A DNA stretch of 64,000 nt from Deltaproteobacteria bacterium (GCA_011526585.1 WYBB01000033.1:1-64000), one strand, 5' to 3'; positions 16,875 through 25,040 are shown, counted from the first letter of the stretch. The notes: generated by a model not told the origin, from the sequence alone. A program made the numbers and translations.

Positions 16875-17317
16875 CTCGGGCCGATACGGGCCCATCTCCT
16901 TCGTTGCTCGGGCGGGCGCTTGTGCGGCGACCGCGGCGGTCGCCTCCGCGCTTCCTTCCTCGCGCCTCGGATATGGACCCGTCTCGACCCGAGCTACGGC
17001 GACACGATCTACGGGCCCATCTCCTTCGTTGCTCGGGCGGGCGCTTGTGCGCCGTACGTGAGTACGGCTCCGCGCTTCCTTCCTCGCGCCTCGGATATGG
17101 ACCCGTCTCGACCCGAGCTACGGCGACGCGATACGGACCCATCTCCTTCGTTGCTCGGGCGGGCGCTTGTGCGCCGTACGTGAGTACGGTTCCGCGCTTC
17201 CTTCCTCGCGCCTCGGATATGGACCCGTCTCGACCCGAGCCACGGCGACACGATTTACGGGCCCATCTCCTTCGTTGCTCGGGCGGGCGCTTGTGCGGCG
17301 ACCGCGGCCTTCGTGAG
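16871..17317. repeat. Four-copy tandem array of a nested-hairpin element (locus A)
   Basis: Units recur with spacings of 125, 122 and 124 bp, marked by CATCTCCTTCGTTGCTCGGG at 16893, 17018, 17140 and 17264. In copy 1, GTAGCTCGGGCCGATACGGG at 16871 (through GCC at 16892) pairs with 16976-16997: 19 of 22 positions match, and the lexA stop codon is inside the stem. The inner hairpin of copy 1 is GGCGACCG, CGG, CGGTCGCC (16926-16944). In copies 2 and 3 it is GCCGTAC, GTGA, GTACGGC or GTACGGT. Copy 4 is cut off at the end of the convergent gene at 17319. Related elements lie at 28505-28653 and 55762-55885. Confidence 0.9.
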
Positions 17318-17318
17318 A

Positions 17319-18104
17319 CTACCGGCGGCGGCGGATCGAGACAGGGAAGGTGCGCTCGCCGTTGGGTGCGGTGTGCGGGGCGGCGATGTCGATGAGGCCG
17401 GTGTGCAGCTCGACGCTGCGGCCGCTCTCGAGGCGGATGGTGAGGCGGTCGTCCATGTCGGCGGTGACCACCACGCAACGACCGAGGGTCGGGTGGTTGA
17501 GGAAGTCGCCTTCCTTGATGTCGTGCACGACGTCGACGGCGGGGCGCGGCAGCTTCTGCGAGCTCGGGGTCGGGCTCGTCGCCTGGGGCGTGGCCGGCGT
17601 GACGACGAGCTGGGCCTCGGGCGGGCGCTCGCGCACGACGGGGCCGCCGCTCTGCGCGAACTCGAGGTGCAGCCAGCCGTCGAAGCCGGTGCGCTCGTCG
17701 CGGGCGCGATAGAGGCGCAGATCGTCGACGGTCTCGAGCGCGAACTCGAGCGCGACGACCTCGCCGGCGACGAGCTCGCCGCAGAGCGGGATCGGCGCGC
17801 CGTCAGGAGGCAGGAGGGCGCCCGTGACGTGACAGGTGATCGAGGTCTGGCGCTCGATGAGCGAGATGTTGCAGGCGAGCGAGGCGAGCTGGAACGTGCC
17901 CGCGTGGGCGACGGTGTCGCGGTAGGCGCGCTTGTCGGCGTCGAACCAACGCAGCTTCGGGTCCCTGAGGTAGCCGGTCGCCTGGAGGAAACCGCAGAAG
18001 ATCGTGTTGTCGACGCACAGGTTCCTGATCGCGTCGACGAGGTCGACGCCGGCGTTGAGGCAGCCGACGAAGCTCCGGCGCTTGTGCGACTGGGTGACGA
18101 TCAT
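17319..18104 (-). CDS. PPC/DUF296 domain protein with a novel C-terminal domain
   Basis: A 261-residue protein. Residues about 8-140 form a PPC (PD1-like, DUF296) domain, with GCLNAGVDLVDAIRNLC and FCGFLQATGYLRDP at the start and the ITCHVTGALLPPDG hairpin. PPC domains bind DNA in plants as part of AT-hook proteins, but bacterial examples are usually trimeric proteins of unknown role. A Pro/Thr-rich linker follows. The last 65 residues form a small beta domain (VHDIKEGDFLNHPTLGRCVV and LTIRLESGRSVELH), also found in other delta-proteobacterial proteins as I recall, which may bind nucleic acid. ATG 18104 is preferred over a TTG at 18113. A transcription-related role is plausible but unproven. 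Confidence 0.75.
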   Translation of the reverse strand: MIVTQSHKRRSFVGCLNAGVDLVDAIRNLCVDNTIFCGFLQATGYLRDPKLRWFDADKRAYRDTVAHAGTFQLASLACNISLIERQTSITCHVTGALLPPDGAPIPLCGELVAGEVVALEFALETVDDLRLYRARDERTGFDGWLHLEFAQSGGPVVRERPPEAQLVVTPATPQATSPTPSSQKLPRPAVDVVHDIKEGDFLNHPTLGRCVVVTADMDDRLTIRLESGRSVELHTGLIDIAAPHTAPNGERTFPVSIRRRR

Positions 18105-18237
18105 CGTTTCCAAACCCGGCTGATGAGAGGGCGCGAACCTACGACGCGGCGGACCATAGCGAGCCGCCCTGGCGTCGTCAAACAGGACCGCGGCGCGGCA
18201 GCTCGCGCCCCGGAGCCGTGGCGCCGGGCCGGTGGGA

Positions 18238-18753
18238 TCAGATCCCGGTGTGCAAGAGGCGCCAGCCGTCGGCCTCGCGCACGAAGACGAGCTCGGTGCG
18301 CTCGCCGTCGTCGGCGATGGCGATGACCTTGCGCTGGACCCCGGGCCCGTCCGCCGCGTCGGCGGGGACCGCCTCGAGGCGCGCGAGGCGCGGCCCGAAG
18401 AAGATGTTCTCGTAGCGCACCTTGCGCACCGTGCCGCCCGGGCCGGGCAAGGCGGACTCGTCGATCAGCTCGCGCCCGCTCGTCGCGATGCCCGCGCCGC
18501 GCTCGTCGAGCGCCTTGCGCGTGCCGTCGGCGAGCAGCGCCCAGACCGTCTCGGTGTCCTGCTGCACCAGCGCCTGATGCAGGCGGCGCGCGGCCGCCAG
18601 CGGCGAGGTCCGCGGGTCGTCGGGCGGCGCCTCGCCGAGCAGCTGGTAGACCTCGGGATCCTCGCCGATGAGCGGAACGATCTCCGGGCTCGCGCAGCCG
18701 ATGAGCAGGGCGAGCGCGAGCGACGGCGGGACGGCATGGAGGGTCGGCGACAT
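18238..18753 (-). CDS. Small lipoprotein with NTF2-like domain
   Basis: A 171-residue predicted lipoprotein. The signal peptide ends in the lipobox LIGC (Cys at about residue 20). The body has the layout of an NTF2/SnoaL-like or DUF4878-like fold: an N-terminal helix AARRLHQALVQQDTETVWALL, then strands ending in RTELVFVREADGWRLLHTGI, the typical last hairpin of such proteins. No catalytic residues are evident. It lies 33 bp after the stop of the large lipoprotein gene (18787-20580) on the same strand, so the two probably form an operon. Function unknown. Confidence 0.7.
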   Translation of the reverse strand: MSPTLHAVPPSLALALLIGCASPEIVPLIGEDPEVYQLLGEAPPDDPRTSPLAAARRLHQALVQQDTETVWALLADGTRKALDERGAGIATSGRELIDESALPGPGGTVRKVRYENIFFGPRLARLEAVPADAADGPGVQRKVIAIADDGERTELVFVREADGWRLLHTGI

Positions 18754-18786
18754 GCCGCACTCCGTTGCACGTGGGCGCGGTCGGGG

Positions 18787-20580
18787 TCAAGGGTGCTGGC
18801 GCACCGCCGACCAGACGCCGGTGAACGGCGAGCCCTGCTGGCCGTCGCTCTCGAAGTGGCCGAGGAAGCTGCCGCGCTCGATGCGATCGACCCTGAGATC
18901 GTCGTCGGCGTCGACGAGCACGGCGTGGCCGCTCAGGCGGAGCTGCGAGTCGACGGCGAGCGCGCCGAGGACGAACATGACCGGCTGCACGATGACCTGG
19001 ATGGCGCCGGTGCAGAAGCCCTCGATGTCGCTCTCGCTGATCCCGATGCTGCCGAGCGCGGAGAAGTAGATCGAGTCGGCGATCGCCGCGCAGTTCACGA
19101 AGGAGAGGATCGCGTCCTCGAGGTTGTCGTGACCGCTCACCGCCGGGAGGATGAGCTCGTTCAGCGCGAAGATGATGAGCTTGCCGTAGTTGATCTTGAT
19201 CGTGTGGTTGTCGATGTCGAGCTGATCGAAGTTCTGGATCGACGCGGTGAAGCGGCCCTCGACGATGTCCATCGGGAACTGGGTGTCGGTGAACGCCGCC
19301 AGCGAGAACTCGTTGCGTCCGCAGGCGGGATCGTAGCCGGCCTCGCCCTCGCGCGGGCAGCCCAGGCGCCAGTAGAGCGCCACCCCGTCCCAGAGCAGGA
19401 TCCCCTGCACGTAGTAGTCGTTCTGGAGCTTGGAGATCCGCAGCGTCGCCAACATCTCCAGGTTGTTGACGACTTGGAAGAGGTCCTGGCCGACGCGCAG
19501 GATGTCCTGCACCCAGTCGGGCGAGTTGTTGAACATCCAGTCGTCGATCACCTCGGCGACCTTGTCCTCGAAGAGGCCAAAGACCGTGTCGGTGATGAAC
19601 TCGCCGACGTAGAGCGCCGCCAGGCGCTTGACCTGGTTGATGAGGAACTGGCCCGGGCTCGAGAAGAGGAGCGAGATCTCGTCGACGATCTCGCCGACCT
19701 GGCCGGGGATGGCGCCGGTGAAGTCGAAGACGCTGACCGAGTCGTAGCTGCCGGTCGGGCTCAGGGTCAGCAGGAACAAGGTCAGGGTGACGCGGTTGTC
19801 CTGGTTGGCGACGAGCACGATGCCGTCGAGGCAGCCGGCGGCCGCGAGGTGGTCGTCCTGCGACTCGGCGGTGGCGACGACGGTGAAGCGCTGGGCCTCG
19901 GGCAGGTTCGGCCAGCTCGCCTCGCCGGTCACGCCGAGCAGGGTCTTTTCGGCGATGACGTCGGGCGGCGGGTTGATCGGGTTGAACTGACCGCAGGTGA
20001 ACTGACCGGAGAGCAGGCGCAGGTGCACGTTCTTGACGGCGATCGGGCCCTCGTAGCGGAGCTCGACGCTGAGGGTGCCGCGCGGCGCGTCGGCGACGAA
20101 GAGGTCGAAGCTGACCGGGTCGGCGTGGTCGGTCGAGACCTCGACGGTGTAGCCGACGTTGGCGACGGTGTTGGAGCGGAAGCTGACCATGGCGACGCCG
20201 GCCGCGTCGGTGAAGGCCGAGAGCGCGGAGAGCGAGGCGTCCGAGGGCAGCTCGGGGCTCTGGGGTCGGAGCGAAAAGCGCACGAGCGTGTCGGTGGCGG
20301 GGCCACCCTGGGCGTAGTCGATGACCTTGACGCGCAGACTGGCGGTCTCCGTGACGCGCACCTGCAGAGGCTGCGAGGCGTCATGCAGCACGATGAGCTC
20401 ACGGCCGGTCGGCGTGGGCGTGATCGCGTCCTGCCCGTCGGGCGTGGCGGCGCCGTCGGCGATCGTGTCGAAGTCGCCGCCGCCGACCGCGACGACTTTC
20501 TCGTCGCCGCAGGCGGCGATCGCCATGAGCGGTGCGACGAACAAGGCGGTGACCGCGGCGCGGGCGCTGAGAGAGACCAT
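18787..20580 (-). CDS. Large lipoprotein of unknown function
   Basis: A 597-residue predicted lipoprotein whose signal peptide ends LMAIAAC (lipobox). A short Asp/Thr/Pro linker follows, as in several neighbouring lipoproteins. Residues about 50-160 look like a bacterial Ig-like domain (LRVKVIDYAQGGPATDTLVR and VAMVSFRSNTV are typical). The C-terminal 350 residues are a long alpha/beta region with amphipathic helices (QVGEIVDEISLLF, FITDTVFGLFEDKVAEVIDD), not recognised. It contains paired Cys residues (FTCGQF, AACGCL-like positions), suited to an oxidising compartment. ATG 20580 was chosen because it gives the only good signal peptide. It is divergent from the Pro/Lys-rich protein gene and followed by another lipoprotein. 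Confidence 0.7.
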   Translation of the reverse strand: MVSLSARAAVTALFVAPLMAIAACGDEKVVAVGGGDFDTIADGAATPDGQDAITPTPTGRELIVLHDASQPLQVRVTETASLRVKVIDYAQGGPATDTLVRFSLRPQSPELPSDASLSALSAFTDAAGVAMVSFRSNTVANVGYTVEVSTDHADPVSFDLFVADAPRGTLSVELRYEGPIAVKNVHLRLLSGQFTCGQFNPINPPPDVIAEKTLLGVTGEASWPNLPEAQRFTVVATAESQDDHLAAAGCLDGIVLVANQDNRVTLTLFLLTLSPTGSYDSVSVFDFTGAIPGQVGEIVDEISLLFSSPGQFLINQVKRLAALYVGEFITDTVFGLFEDKVAEVIDDWMFNNSPDWVQDILRVGQDLFQVVNNLEMLATLRISKLQNDYYVQGILLWDGVALYWRLGCPREGEAGYDPACGRNEFSLAAFTDTQFPMDIVEGRFTASIQNFDQLDIDNHTIKINYGKLIIFALNELILPAVSGHDNLEDAILSFVNCAAIADSIYFSALGSIGISESDIEGFCTGAIQVIVQPVMFVLGALAVDSQLRLSGHAVLVDADDDLRVDRIERGSFLGHFESDGQQGSPFTGVWSAVRQHP

Positions 20581-20678
20581 GGCGCTTTCCCCTGGCTGCG
20601 GTGCACCACGTGCGCGGGCGCACCACAGGCGGGGATAATACGAGGCTCCAGGTGAAAAAGAAAAGCGGGGTGGAAGGG

Positions 20679-20706
20679 TTGACCCCCTTGTGCGCCCTGT
20701 TATACT
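20679..20706 (+). promoter_or_regulatory. Sigma-70 promoter of the Pro/Lys-rich protein gene
   Basis: TTGACC (20679-20684), a 16-bp spacer and TATACT (20701-20706) make one of the best promoters in the window (5/6 at each box). Transcription would begin near 20713, giving a leader of about 107 nt before the ATG at 20820. The other strand has TATTAT at 20635-20640, a possible -10 for the divergent lipoprotein gene without a clear -35. Confidence 0.7.
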
Positions 20707-20819
20707 TGGCCAACGCGTCGGGGTGGCCGATTTCCTCAATAATCTTCGAGGGTTACGCGACCAACCGGCGTCTTCGCAAGGAAGCGAGAGCTTCGCATCA
20801 CACCTTCAGGAGCGCCAGG

Positions 20820-21326
20820 ATGGCCCAAGGATTCGATCACCTAGTGAGCAAACTCCAGGTTCGCTTCGACTACTACTCGTCGCGTACCATGGCGCGTGAG
20901 GCGCTTTCGCGGGCCGGGCTGAAGGAGCAGGGCGACTACAGCGACGACGAGCTGCAGAAGTTCGTCGACGGCCTCAATGAGGTCTCCACCAACCTCGACA
21001 AGGTCTGGACCGCGCTCGGCAAGGCCCCTTCCGGCCAGCCGCTGCCGCCGCCGCCGGCCCCGCCGGCCCCCAAGGTCGAGGCCAAGGAGCCCGAGCCGCC
21101 GCCGCCCCCGCCCGAGCCCGAGCCGGTCGCCGCCGCGCCCGAGCCGGAGCCCGCACCGGCGCCCGAGCCGGAGCCGGAGCCGGTCGTCGAAGCAGCCGCC
21201 GAGGAGGCCCCCCAGGAGGAGGCCGCCGACAGCTGGTTCGGCGGTGGCAAGAAGAAGAAGAAGAAGAAGCACGGCGACGACACGCCGAGCGACGTCGCGC
21301 CCGAGGACGCTCCGCCGCCCGAGTGA
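20820..21326 (+). CDS. Small acidic protein with Pro-Glu linker and poly-Lys motif
   Basis: A 168-residue protein starting MAQGFDHLV. Residues 1-70 form a compact helical domain (QVRFDYYSSRTMAREALSRA and DDELQKFVDGL). Residues 72-135 are a PEPEP/Ala-rich linker resembling TonB-like or periplasm-spanning linkers, but there is no signal peptide or membrane segment. WFGGGKKKKKKKHGDD follows, encoded by a run of AAG codons. AGGAG precedes the start. With its strong promoter and strong terminator it is a monocistronic and probably abundant protein. I do not recognise a family. The poly-Lys motif suggests binding to nucleic acid or acidic lipid. Confidence 0.8.
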   Translation: MAQGFDHLVSKLQVRFDYYSSRTMAREALSRAGLKEQGDYSDDELQKFVDGLNEVSTNLDKVWTALGKAPSGQPLPPPPAPPAPKVEAKEPEPPPPPPEPEPVAAAPEPEPAPAPEPEPEPVVEAAAEEAPQEEAADSWFGGGKKKKKKKHGDDTPSDVAPEDAPPPE

Positions 21327-21347
21327 CACATCCCGCGTGCACCGGAT

Positions 21348-21385
21348 AACGACGAAGGCAGCCCGAGTGGCTGCCTTCTTCGTTT
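21348..21385. terminator. Bidirectional Rho-independent terminator
   Basis: GAAGGCAGCC (21354-21363), loop CGAGT, GGCTGCCTTC (21369-21378) is a perfect 10-bp stem, extended to 16 bp with one mismatch by the flanking AACGAC and TTCGTT. It is followed by T-rich bases. It lies between convergent genes (ends at 21326 and 21402) and can serve both strands. Confidence 0.85.
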
Positions 21386-21401
21386 CGAGCGCCAGGGGCC
21401 T

Positions 21402-22124
21402 TCAGCGTCGTCGTGCGAGCGCGACCTGGCAGAGGAACTCGGTGACCTCGAGGTGGCGGTTGGCCGTGGCGGGGTCGGCGCCCCACGCGGTGATCCCGTG
21501 GCGCGCGATGAGCAGCGCCGGCACGCGCGCTTCGGGATGGGCGCGGTAGAAGCGCTCGATCGCGTCGGCGATGCGCGGGACCTCGGGCCAGTTCGCGAAG
21601 ACCGGCAGCTCCGCGACCGCATCGGGCTCCCAGAGGTCCCATCCTTTAACGATCTCGAGGCCGCTGAAGCCGAGGTGCGGCACGCCCTCGCTCGACCCGC
21701 GCGCGGCGAACGCGCCATCGGGGTCGGCCAGCGCCGAGGCGACCGTGTGCACGTGCAGGGCGACGCGCGCGCCCGGCCGGGTGCGGTAGAGCGCGAGGTG
21801 GATCGTCGCCTCGGCGCTCGGGCGTGCACGCTCGGAGGTGCCGGCGGCGAGCCCCGCGGCGAGCACCCGCCCGGCGAGGTCGAGCTCGACGAAGTCCTCC
21901 TCCGTGAGCGCGCCCTTGTCGCGTCCGGACGCGGTGACGACGACGCGCTCGCCCCCGGGCGTTGCCACGCGCGCCGAGAGGTTGCCGCTCGTCCCGAAGA
22001 GCCAGCCGGCCCGATGGTAGCGCGCACCCAGCGCGATCAGCTCGCGACGCGCGTCGAGCGTCTCGGCCGACAGAGCCGGCGGCTCCGCGTGCACGGCCGA
22101 TGGCACCGGCCCGTCAGCCACCAT
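21402..22124 (-). CDS. mtnB: Methylthioribulose-1-phosphate dehydratase
   Basis: A 240-residue class II aldolase/adducin-fold enzyme of the methionine salvage pathway. It dehydrates methylthioribulose-1-phosphate. The motifs WLFGTSGNLSAR, VVTASGRDKG, LHVHTVASALA (zinc ligands) and LLIARHGITAWG, with the C-terminal NRHLEVTEFLCQ, fit MtnB better than fuculose aldolase or ribulose epimerase. Its start overlaps the end of the dioxygenase gene mtnD by 11 bp, and both act in the same pathway (steps before and after the enolase/phosphatase). The genes for the middle steps are not in the window. A strong bidirectional terminator follows at 21348-21385. Confidence 0.9.
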   Translation of the reverse strand: MVADGPVPSAVHAEPPALSAETLDARRELIALGARYHRAGWLFGTSGNLSARVATPGGERVVVTASGRDKGALTEEDFVELDLAGRVLAAGLAAGTSERARPSAEATIHLALYRTRPGARVALHVHTVASALADPDGAFAARGSSEGVPHLGFSGLEIVKGWDLWEPDAVAELPVFANWPEVPRIADAIERFYRAHPEARVPALLIARHGITAWGADPATANRHLEVTEFLCQVALARRR

Positions 22125-22665
22125 GCGAGGCGGGCCTGCCGCGCTCGGTCTCGCGATAGTGCGGGACCCAGGAGGGGTTGTCCTTGAAGAGCCGGATGGC
22201 AGTCACGTTCTTCGTGTCGAGGCAGTAGAACCAGTGCCACATGCCCGCGGGCAGGCTGATGTACTCACCGGACTGCATCGTCAGCGTGAACTGGCGCCCG
22301 TCGTCGCCGACGAAGCCGAAGACCCCTTCGCCGCCGACGATGGCGCGCACCTCGTCGTCATCGTGGAAGTGCACGCGATCGAACTTGGCGAGGGCCTCGT
22401 CGACGCCGGGCAGATCGGGTCGGATCGCGACGACGTCACAGGCCTTGTATCCCTGGGTCTCGGCCTTCTCGCGCAACCGGTCGGAGAAGATCGCGAGCAG
22501 CGTCGCCTTGTCGTCGTCGCCGAGGCGCGCCTTCTTGGCGATCTCGGCCGCGGCCGTCGGCACCTCCCAGCGCTCGAAGGCGATGCCGCGCGCCGCGAGG
22601 AACCCCTGGATCACCGCGGTGTCCGTCGTCGGTGAGTGCGTCCACAGCGGGATGAGAACGGCCAT
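22114..22665 (-). CDS. mtnD: Acireductone dioxygenase
   Basis: A 183-residue cupin enzyme of methionine salvage. It oxidises acireductone to the 2-oxo acid precursor of methionine (iron form) or to off-pathway products (nickel form). Metal ligands are visible in FHDDDEVRAIV (His, His, Glu) and in AGMWHWF (third His). The length is normal for the bacterial family. It lies 13 bp after asd and overlaps mtnB by 11 bp, so asd-mtnD-mtnB form an operon. The link of aspartate-semialdehyde dehydrogenase to methionine salvage makes sense as joint methionine supply. Confidence 0.93.
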   Translation of the reverse strand: MAVLIPLWTHSPTTDTAVIQGFLAARGIAFERWEVPTAAAEIAKKARLGDDDKATLLAIFSDRLREKAETQGYKACDVVAIRPDLPGVDEALAKFDRVHFHDDDEVRAIVGGEGVFGFVGDDGRQFTLTMQSGEYISLPAGMWHWFYCLDTKNVTAIRLFKDNPSWVPHYRETERGRPASHGG

Positions 22666-22678
22666 GGGGGCCCCTTGC

Positions 22679-23677
22679 TCAGCGGTTGATGAGGGCCTCG
22701 GCGATCTGCACCGCGTTGAGCGCGGCGCCCTTGAGCAGCTGATCGCCGGAGACGAAGATGTTGAGCGCGTTCGGGTGCGACGGATCGACGCGGATGCGGC
22801 CGACCAGCACGTCGTCGGCGCCCGAGGCCTCGATCGGCATCGGGAAGTGGTTGTGCTCGCGGTCGTCGACGACCTTGACGCCGGCCGAGGCCGCGAGCGC
22901 CGCGCGCGCCTCCTCGGGTGTGACCGGACGCTCGAGCTCGACGTTGATCGCCGCCGAGTGTGCGCGCAGGATCGGCACGCGCACGCAGGTCACCGAGATC
23001 CCGAGGTCGGGGCGCCCGAGGATCTTGCGCACCTCGTTGCCGACCTTGTTCTCCTCGCCGTTGTAGCCGTTGTCCTCGATGGCGCTGTCGTGGCTGAAGA
23101 GGTTGAACGCGAAGGGGTGCTTGAGCACGCGCGCCACGACCGGCCGGCCCTCGAGGAAGTCGCGCGTCTGGACCTGCAGGTCCTCCATGGCGCGCGCGCC
23201 GGCGCCGCTGGCCGATTGATAGGTGGCGACCACCAGGCGCCGGATCGGCGCGAGCCGCTCGAGCGGGGCGAGCGCGACCGTCAGGATCGCGGCGACGCAG
23301 TTCGGGTTGGCGATGATGCCGTGGTGCCCGGCGAGCGCGCCCGAGTTGACCTCGGGCACGACGAGCGGCACGTCCGGATCCATGCGGAAGGCCGAGGAGT
23401 TGTCGACGACGAGCGCGCCCTGGGCCTTGGCGACCGGCGCGAACTCGCGGCTGCGCGTGGCGCCGGCGGAGAAGAAGGCGACGTCGATGCCGGCGAAGCG
23501 CTCGGGCGCGAGCACCTCGACGGGCACCTCGGCGCCGCGGAAGGACACGGTCGTGCCGGCCGAGCGCGCAGAGGCCAGCGCGACGAGGCGCTCGACCGGG
23601 AAGCGTCGCTTGTCGAGCACGCTCAGGAGCTCCGCCCCGACGGCGCCGGTCGCGCCGACGATTGCCACGTTCACCAT
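22679..23677 (-). CDS. asd: Aspartate-semialdehyde dehydrogenase
   Basis: A 332-residue NADP-dependent enzyme that reduces aspartyl phosphate to aspartate semialdehyde, the branch point to Lys/DAP, Thr and Met. The cofactor motif VGATGAVGAELL (residues 7-18), the catalytic Cys127 in NPNCVAA, the substrate-binding FNLFSHD-to-EENKVGNEVRKIL region and the His in PILRAHSAA are all present. Length is typical. A strong GAGGAGG precedes the ATG. It is the first gene of an operon with mtnD and mtnB and is divergent from the ribB-like gene, leaving a 169-bp shared upstream region in which I see no riboswitch. Confidence 0.95.
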   Translation of the reverse strand: MVNVAIVGATGAVGAELLSVLDKRRFPVERLVALASARSAGTTVSFRGAEVPVEVLAPERFAGIDVAFFSAGATRSREFAPVAKAQGALVVDNSSAFRMDPDVPLVVPEVNSGALAGHHGIIANPNCVAAILTVALAPLERLAPIRRLVVATYQSASGAGARAMEDLQVQTRDFLEGRPVVARVLKHPFAFNLFSHDSAIEDNGYNGEENKVGNEVRKILGRPDLGISVTCVRVPILRAHSAAINVELERPVTPEEARAALAASAGVKVVDDREHNHFPMPIEASGADDVLVGRIRVDPSHPNALNIFVSGDQLLKGAALNAVQIAEALINR

Positions 23678-23846
23678 GATTGCCTCCTCGTTTGTCAGCG
23701 TGCGCTCTGGCGGGTCGGCACCGATCCGTTTCGACCCGGGGGATCACCCGCCGCGAGACCGGCGATCCCGGGCGGAGGTAGCGTCCACGACGCGCCGCGT
23801 CAAGGATCGGCGACGCGCGCACGGCGACGTGCTAAGACGCCTGACC

Positions 23847-25040
23847 GTGACGAGCTCATCCCCGCCGCCCGGAAAAGACGATACGACGCCTCCGGTGCAC
23901 ATCGCGCCGATCGAGGACGCCATCGCCGCGATCCGCGACGGGCGCATGGTGATCCTCGTCGACGACGAGGACCGCGAAAACGAAGGTGATCTCGTCATCG
24001 CCGCCGACGCGGTGACGCCCGAGGTGCTCGCCTTCATGGCGCGCGAGGCGCGCGGGCTCATGTGCCTCGCGCTGACCGCCGAGCGCTGCGACGAGCTCGG
24101 GCTCGAGCCGATGGTCGTGAACAACACGGCGCCGCTCGGCACGGCCTTCACCCGGTCGATCGATCACCGCTCGATCGCCGGCGTGCGCGGGATCTCGGCG
24201 AGCGCGCGCGCCACGACGATCCTCAAGGCGATCGATGGCGCCACCACCGCGCGCGACTTCGTGACGCCGGGTAACGTCTTCCCGCTGCGCGCGCGCCCCG
24301 GCGGCGTGCTCATGCGCTCGGGTCAGACCGAGGGCTCGGTCGATCTCGCGCGCCTGGCGGGACGCGCACCGGCCGGCGTCATCTGCGAGATCATGGGCCC
24401 CGACGGCACCATGATGCGCCTTTCGAAGCTCCTCGAGTTCGGCGAACGCCACCGCATCCTGGTGACGACGGTGGCGGCGCTCATCCGCTACCGGCTCGAG
24501 CACGAGCGCCTGGTGCGCCTGGTGTCGCGCGCGCGCCTGCCGACCGAGCACGGCACCTTCGAGGTGCGCGCCTACGAGAACGCGATCGACGGCCACATCC
24601 ACGTCGCGCTCGTGCACGGCGAGCCGCGCGCCGACGAGCCGGTGCTCGTGCGCGTGCACCGCGCCGACGCCGTGGCGGACGTCTTCGGCCTGGGCGTGCA
24701 CAAGGCGCGCAACAGCCTCGAGCGCGCGCTCGCGCGGATCGCGCGCGAGAAGGCCGGCGTGGTCGTCTACCTGCGCCCCGACGGCGACACCGATCTGCTC
24801 GACGCGCGCCTACGCTACTACGGGGCCCTGGTCCGCGGGGAGCGACCGGAGAGCGTCGATCCACGGAGCGGGCGCGGCGGCCCGATGGGCTTTCACGACT
24901 TCGGGATCGGCGCCCAGATCCTGGGCGAGCTCGGCCTCTCCAAGATCCGGGTGATGACCAACACGCCACGCTCGTTCAAGGGGCTGTCCGGTCACGGCCT
25001 CGAGATCGTCGACTGGGTCCCGATCGAGGAGGGTGCGTGA
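23847..25040 (+). CDS. ribB: RibB/RibA-like two-domain protein with altered catalytic residues
   Basis: A 397-residue protein with the layout of RibBA: a DHBP-synthase domain (residues about 20-215) followed by a GTP cyclohydrolase II-like domain. The first half keeps VDDEDRENEGDLV, but the conserved His residues of RPGHVFPL and GHTEA are replaced (TPGNVFPL about residue 140, GQTEG about 159). The second half keeps the fold (ends DFGIGAQIL and KIRVMTN), but the three zinc Cys of CLTGD and RCDCG are gone (ADAVADVFG and HKARN), and EGRGIGL reads DGDTDLL. This resembles the RibBX class, in which the RibA half is degenerate. The GTG start lacks a clear Shine-Dalgarno. The stop overlaps a NUDIX gene (GTGA). 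Confidence 0.85.
   Translation: MTSSSPPPGKDDTTPPVHIAPIEDAIAAIRDGRMVILVDDEDRENEGDLVIAADAVTPEVLAFMAREARGLMCLALTAERCDELGLEPMVVNNTAPLGTAFTRSIDHRSIAGVRGISASARATTILKAIDGATTARDFVTPGNVFPLRARPGGVLMRSGQTEGSVDLARLAGRAPAGVICEIMGPDGTMMRLSKLLEFGERHRILVTTVAALIRYRLEHERLVRLVSRARLPTEHGTFEVRAYENAIDGHIHVALVHGEPRADEPVLVRVHRADAVADVFGLGVHKARNSLERALARIAREKAGVVVYLRPDGDTDLLDARLRYYGALVRGERPESVDPRSGRGGPMGFHDFGIGAQILGELGLSKIRVMTNTPRSFKGLSGHGLEIVDWVPIEEGA

Noticed and set aside
16871..17317. CRISPR array
   Set aside because: The units are 122-125 bp, nearly identical throughout, with no short repeats separated by unique spacers, and there are no cas genes.
23678..23846. FMN or SAM riboswitch in the asd/ribB divergent region
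   Set aside because: None of the conserved riboswitch motifs was found, only a weak GC-rich inverted repeat.
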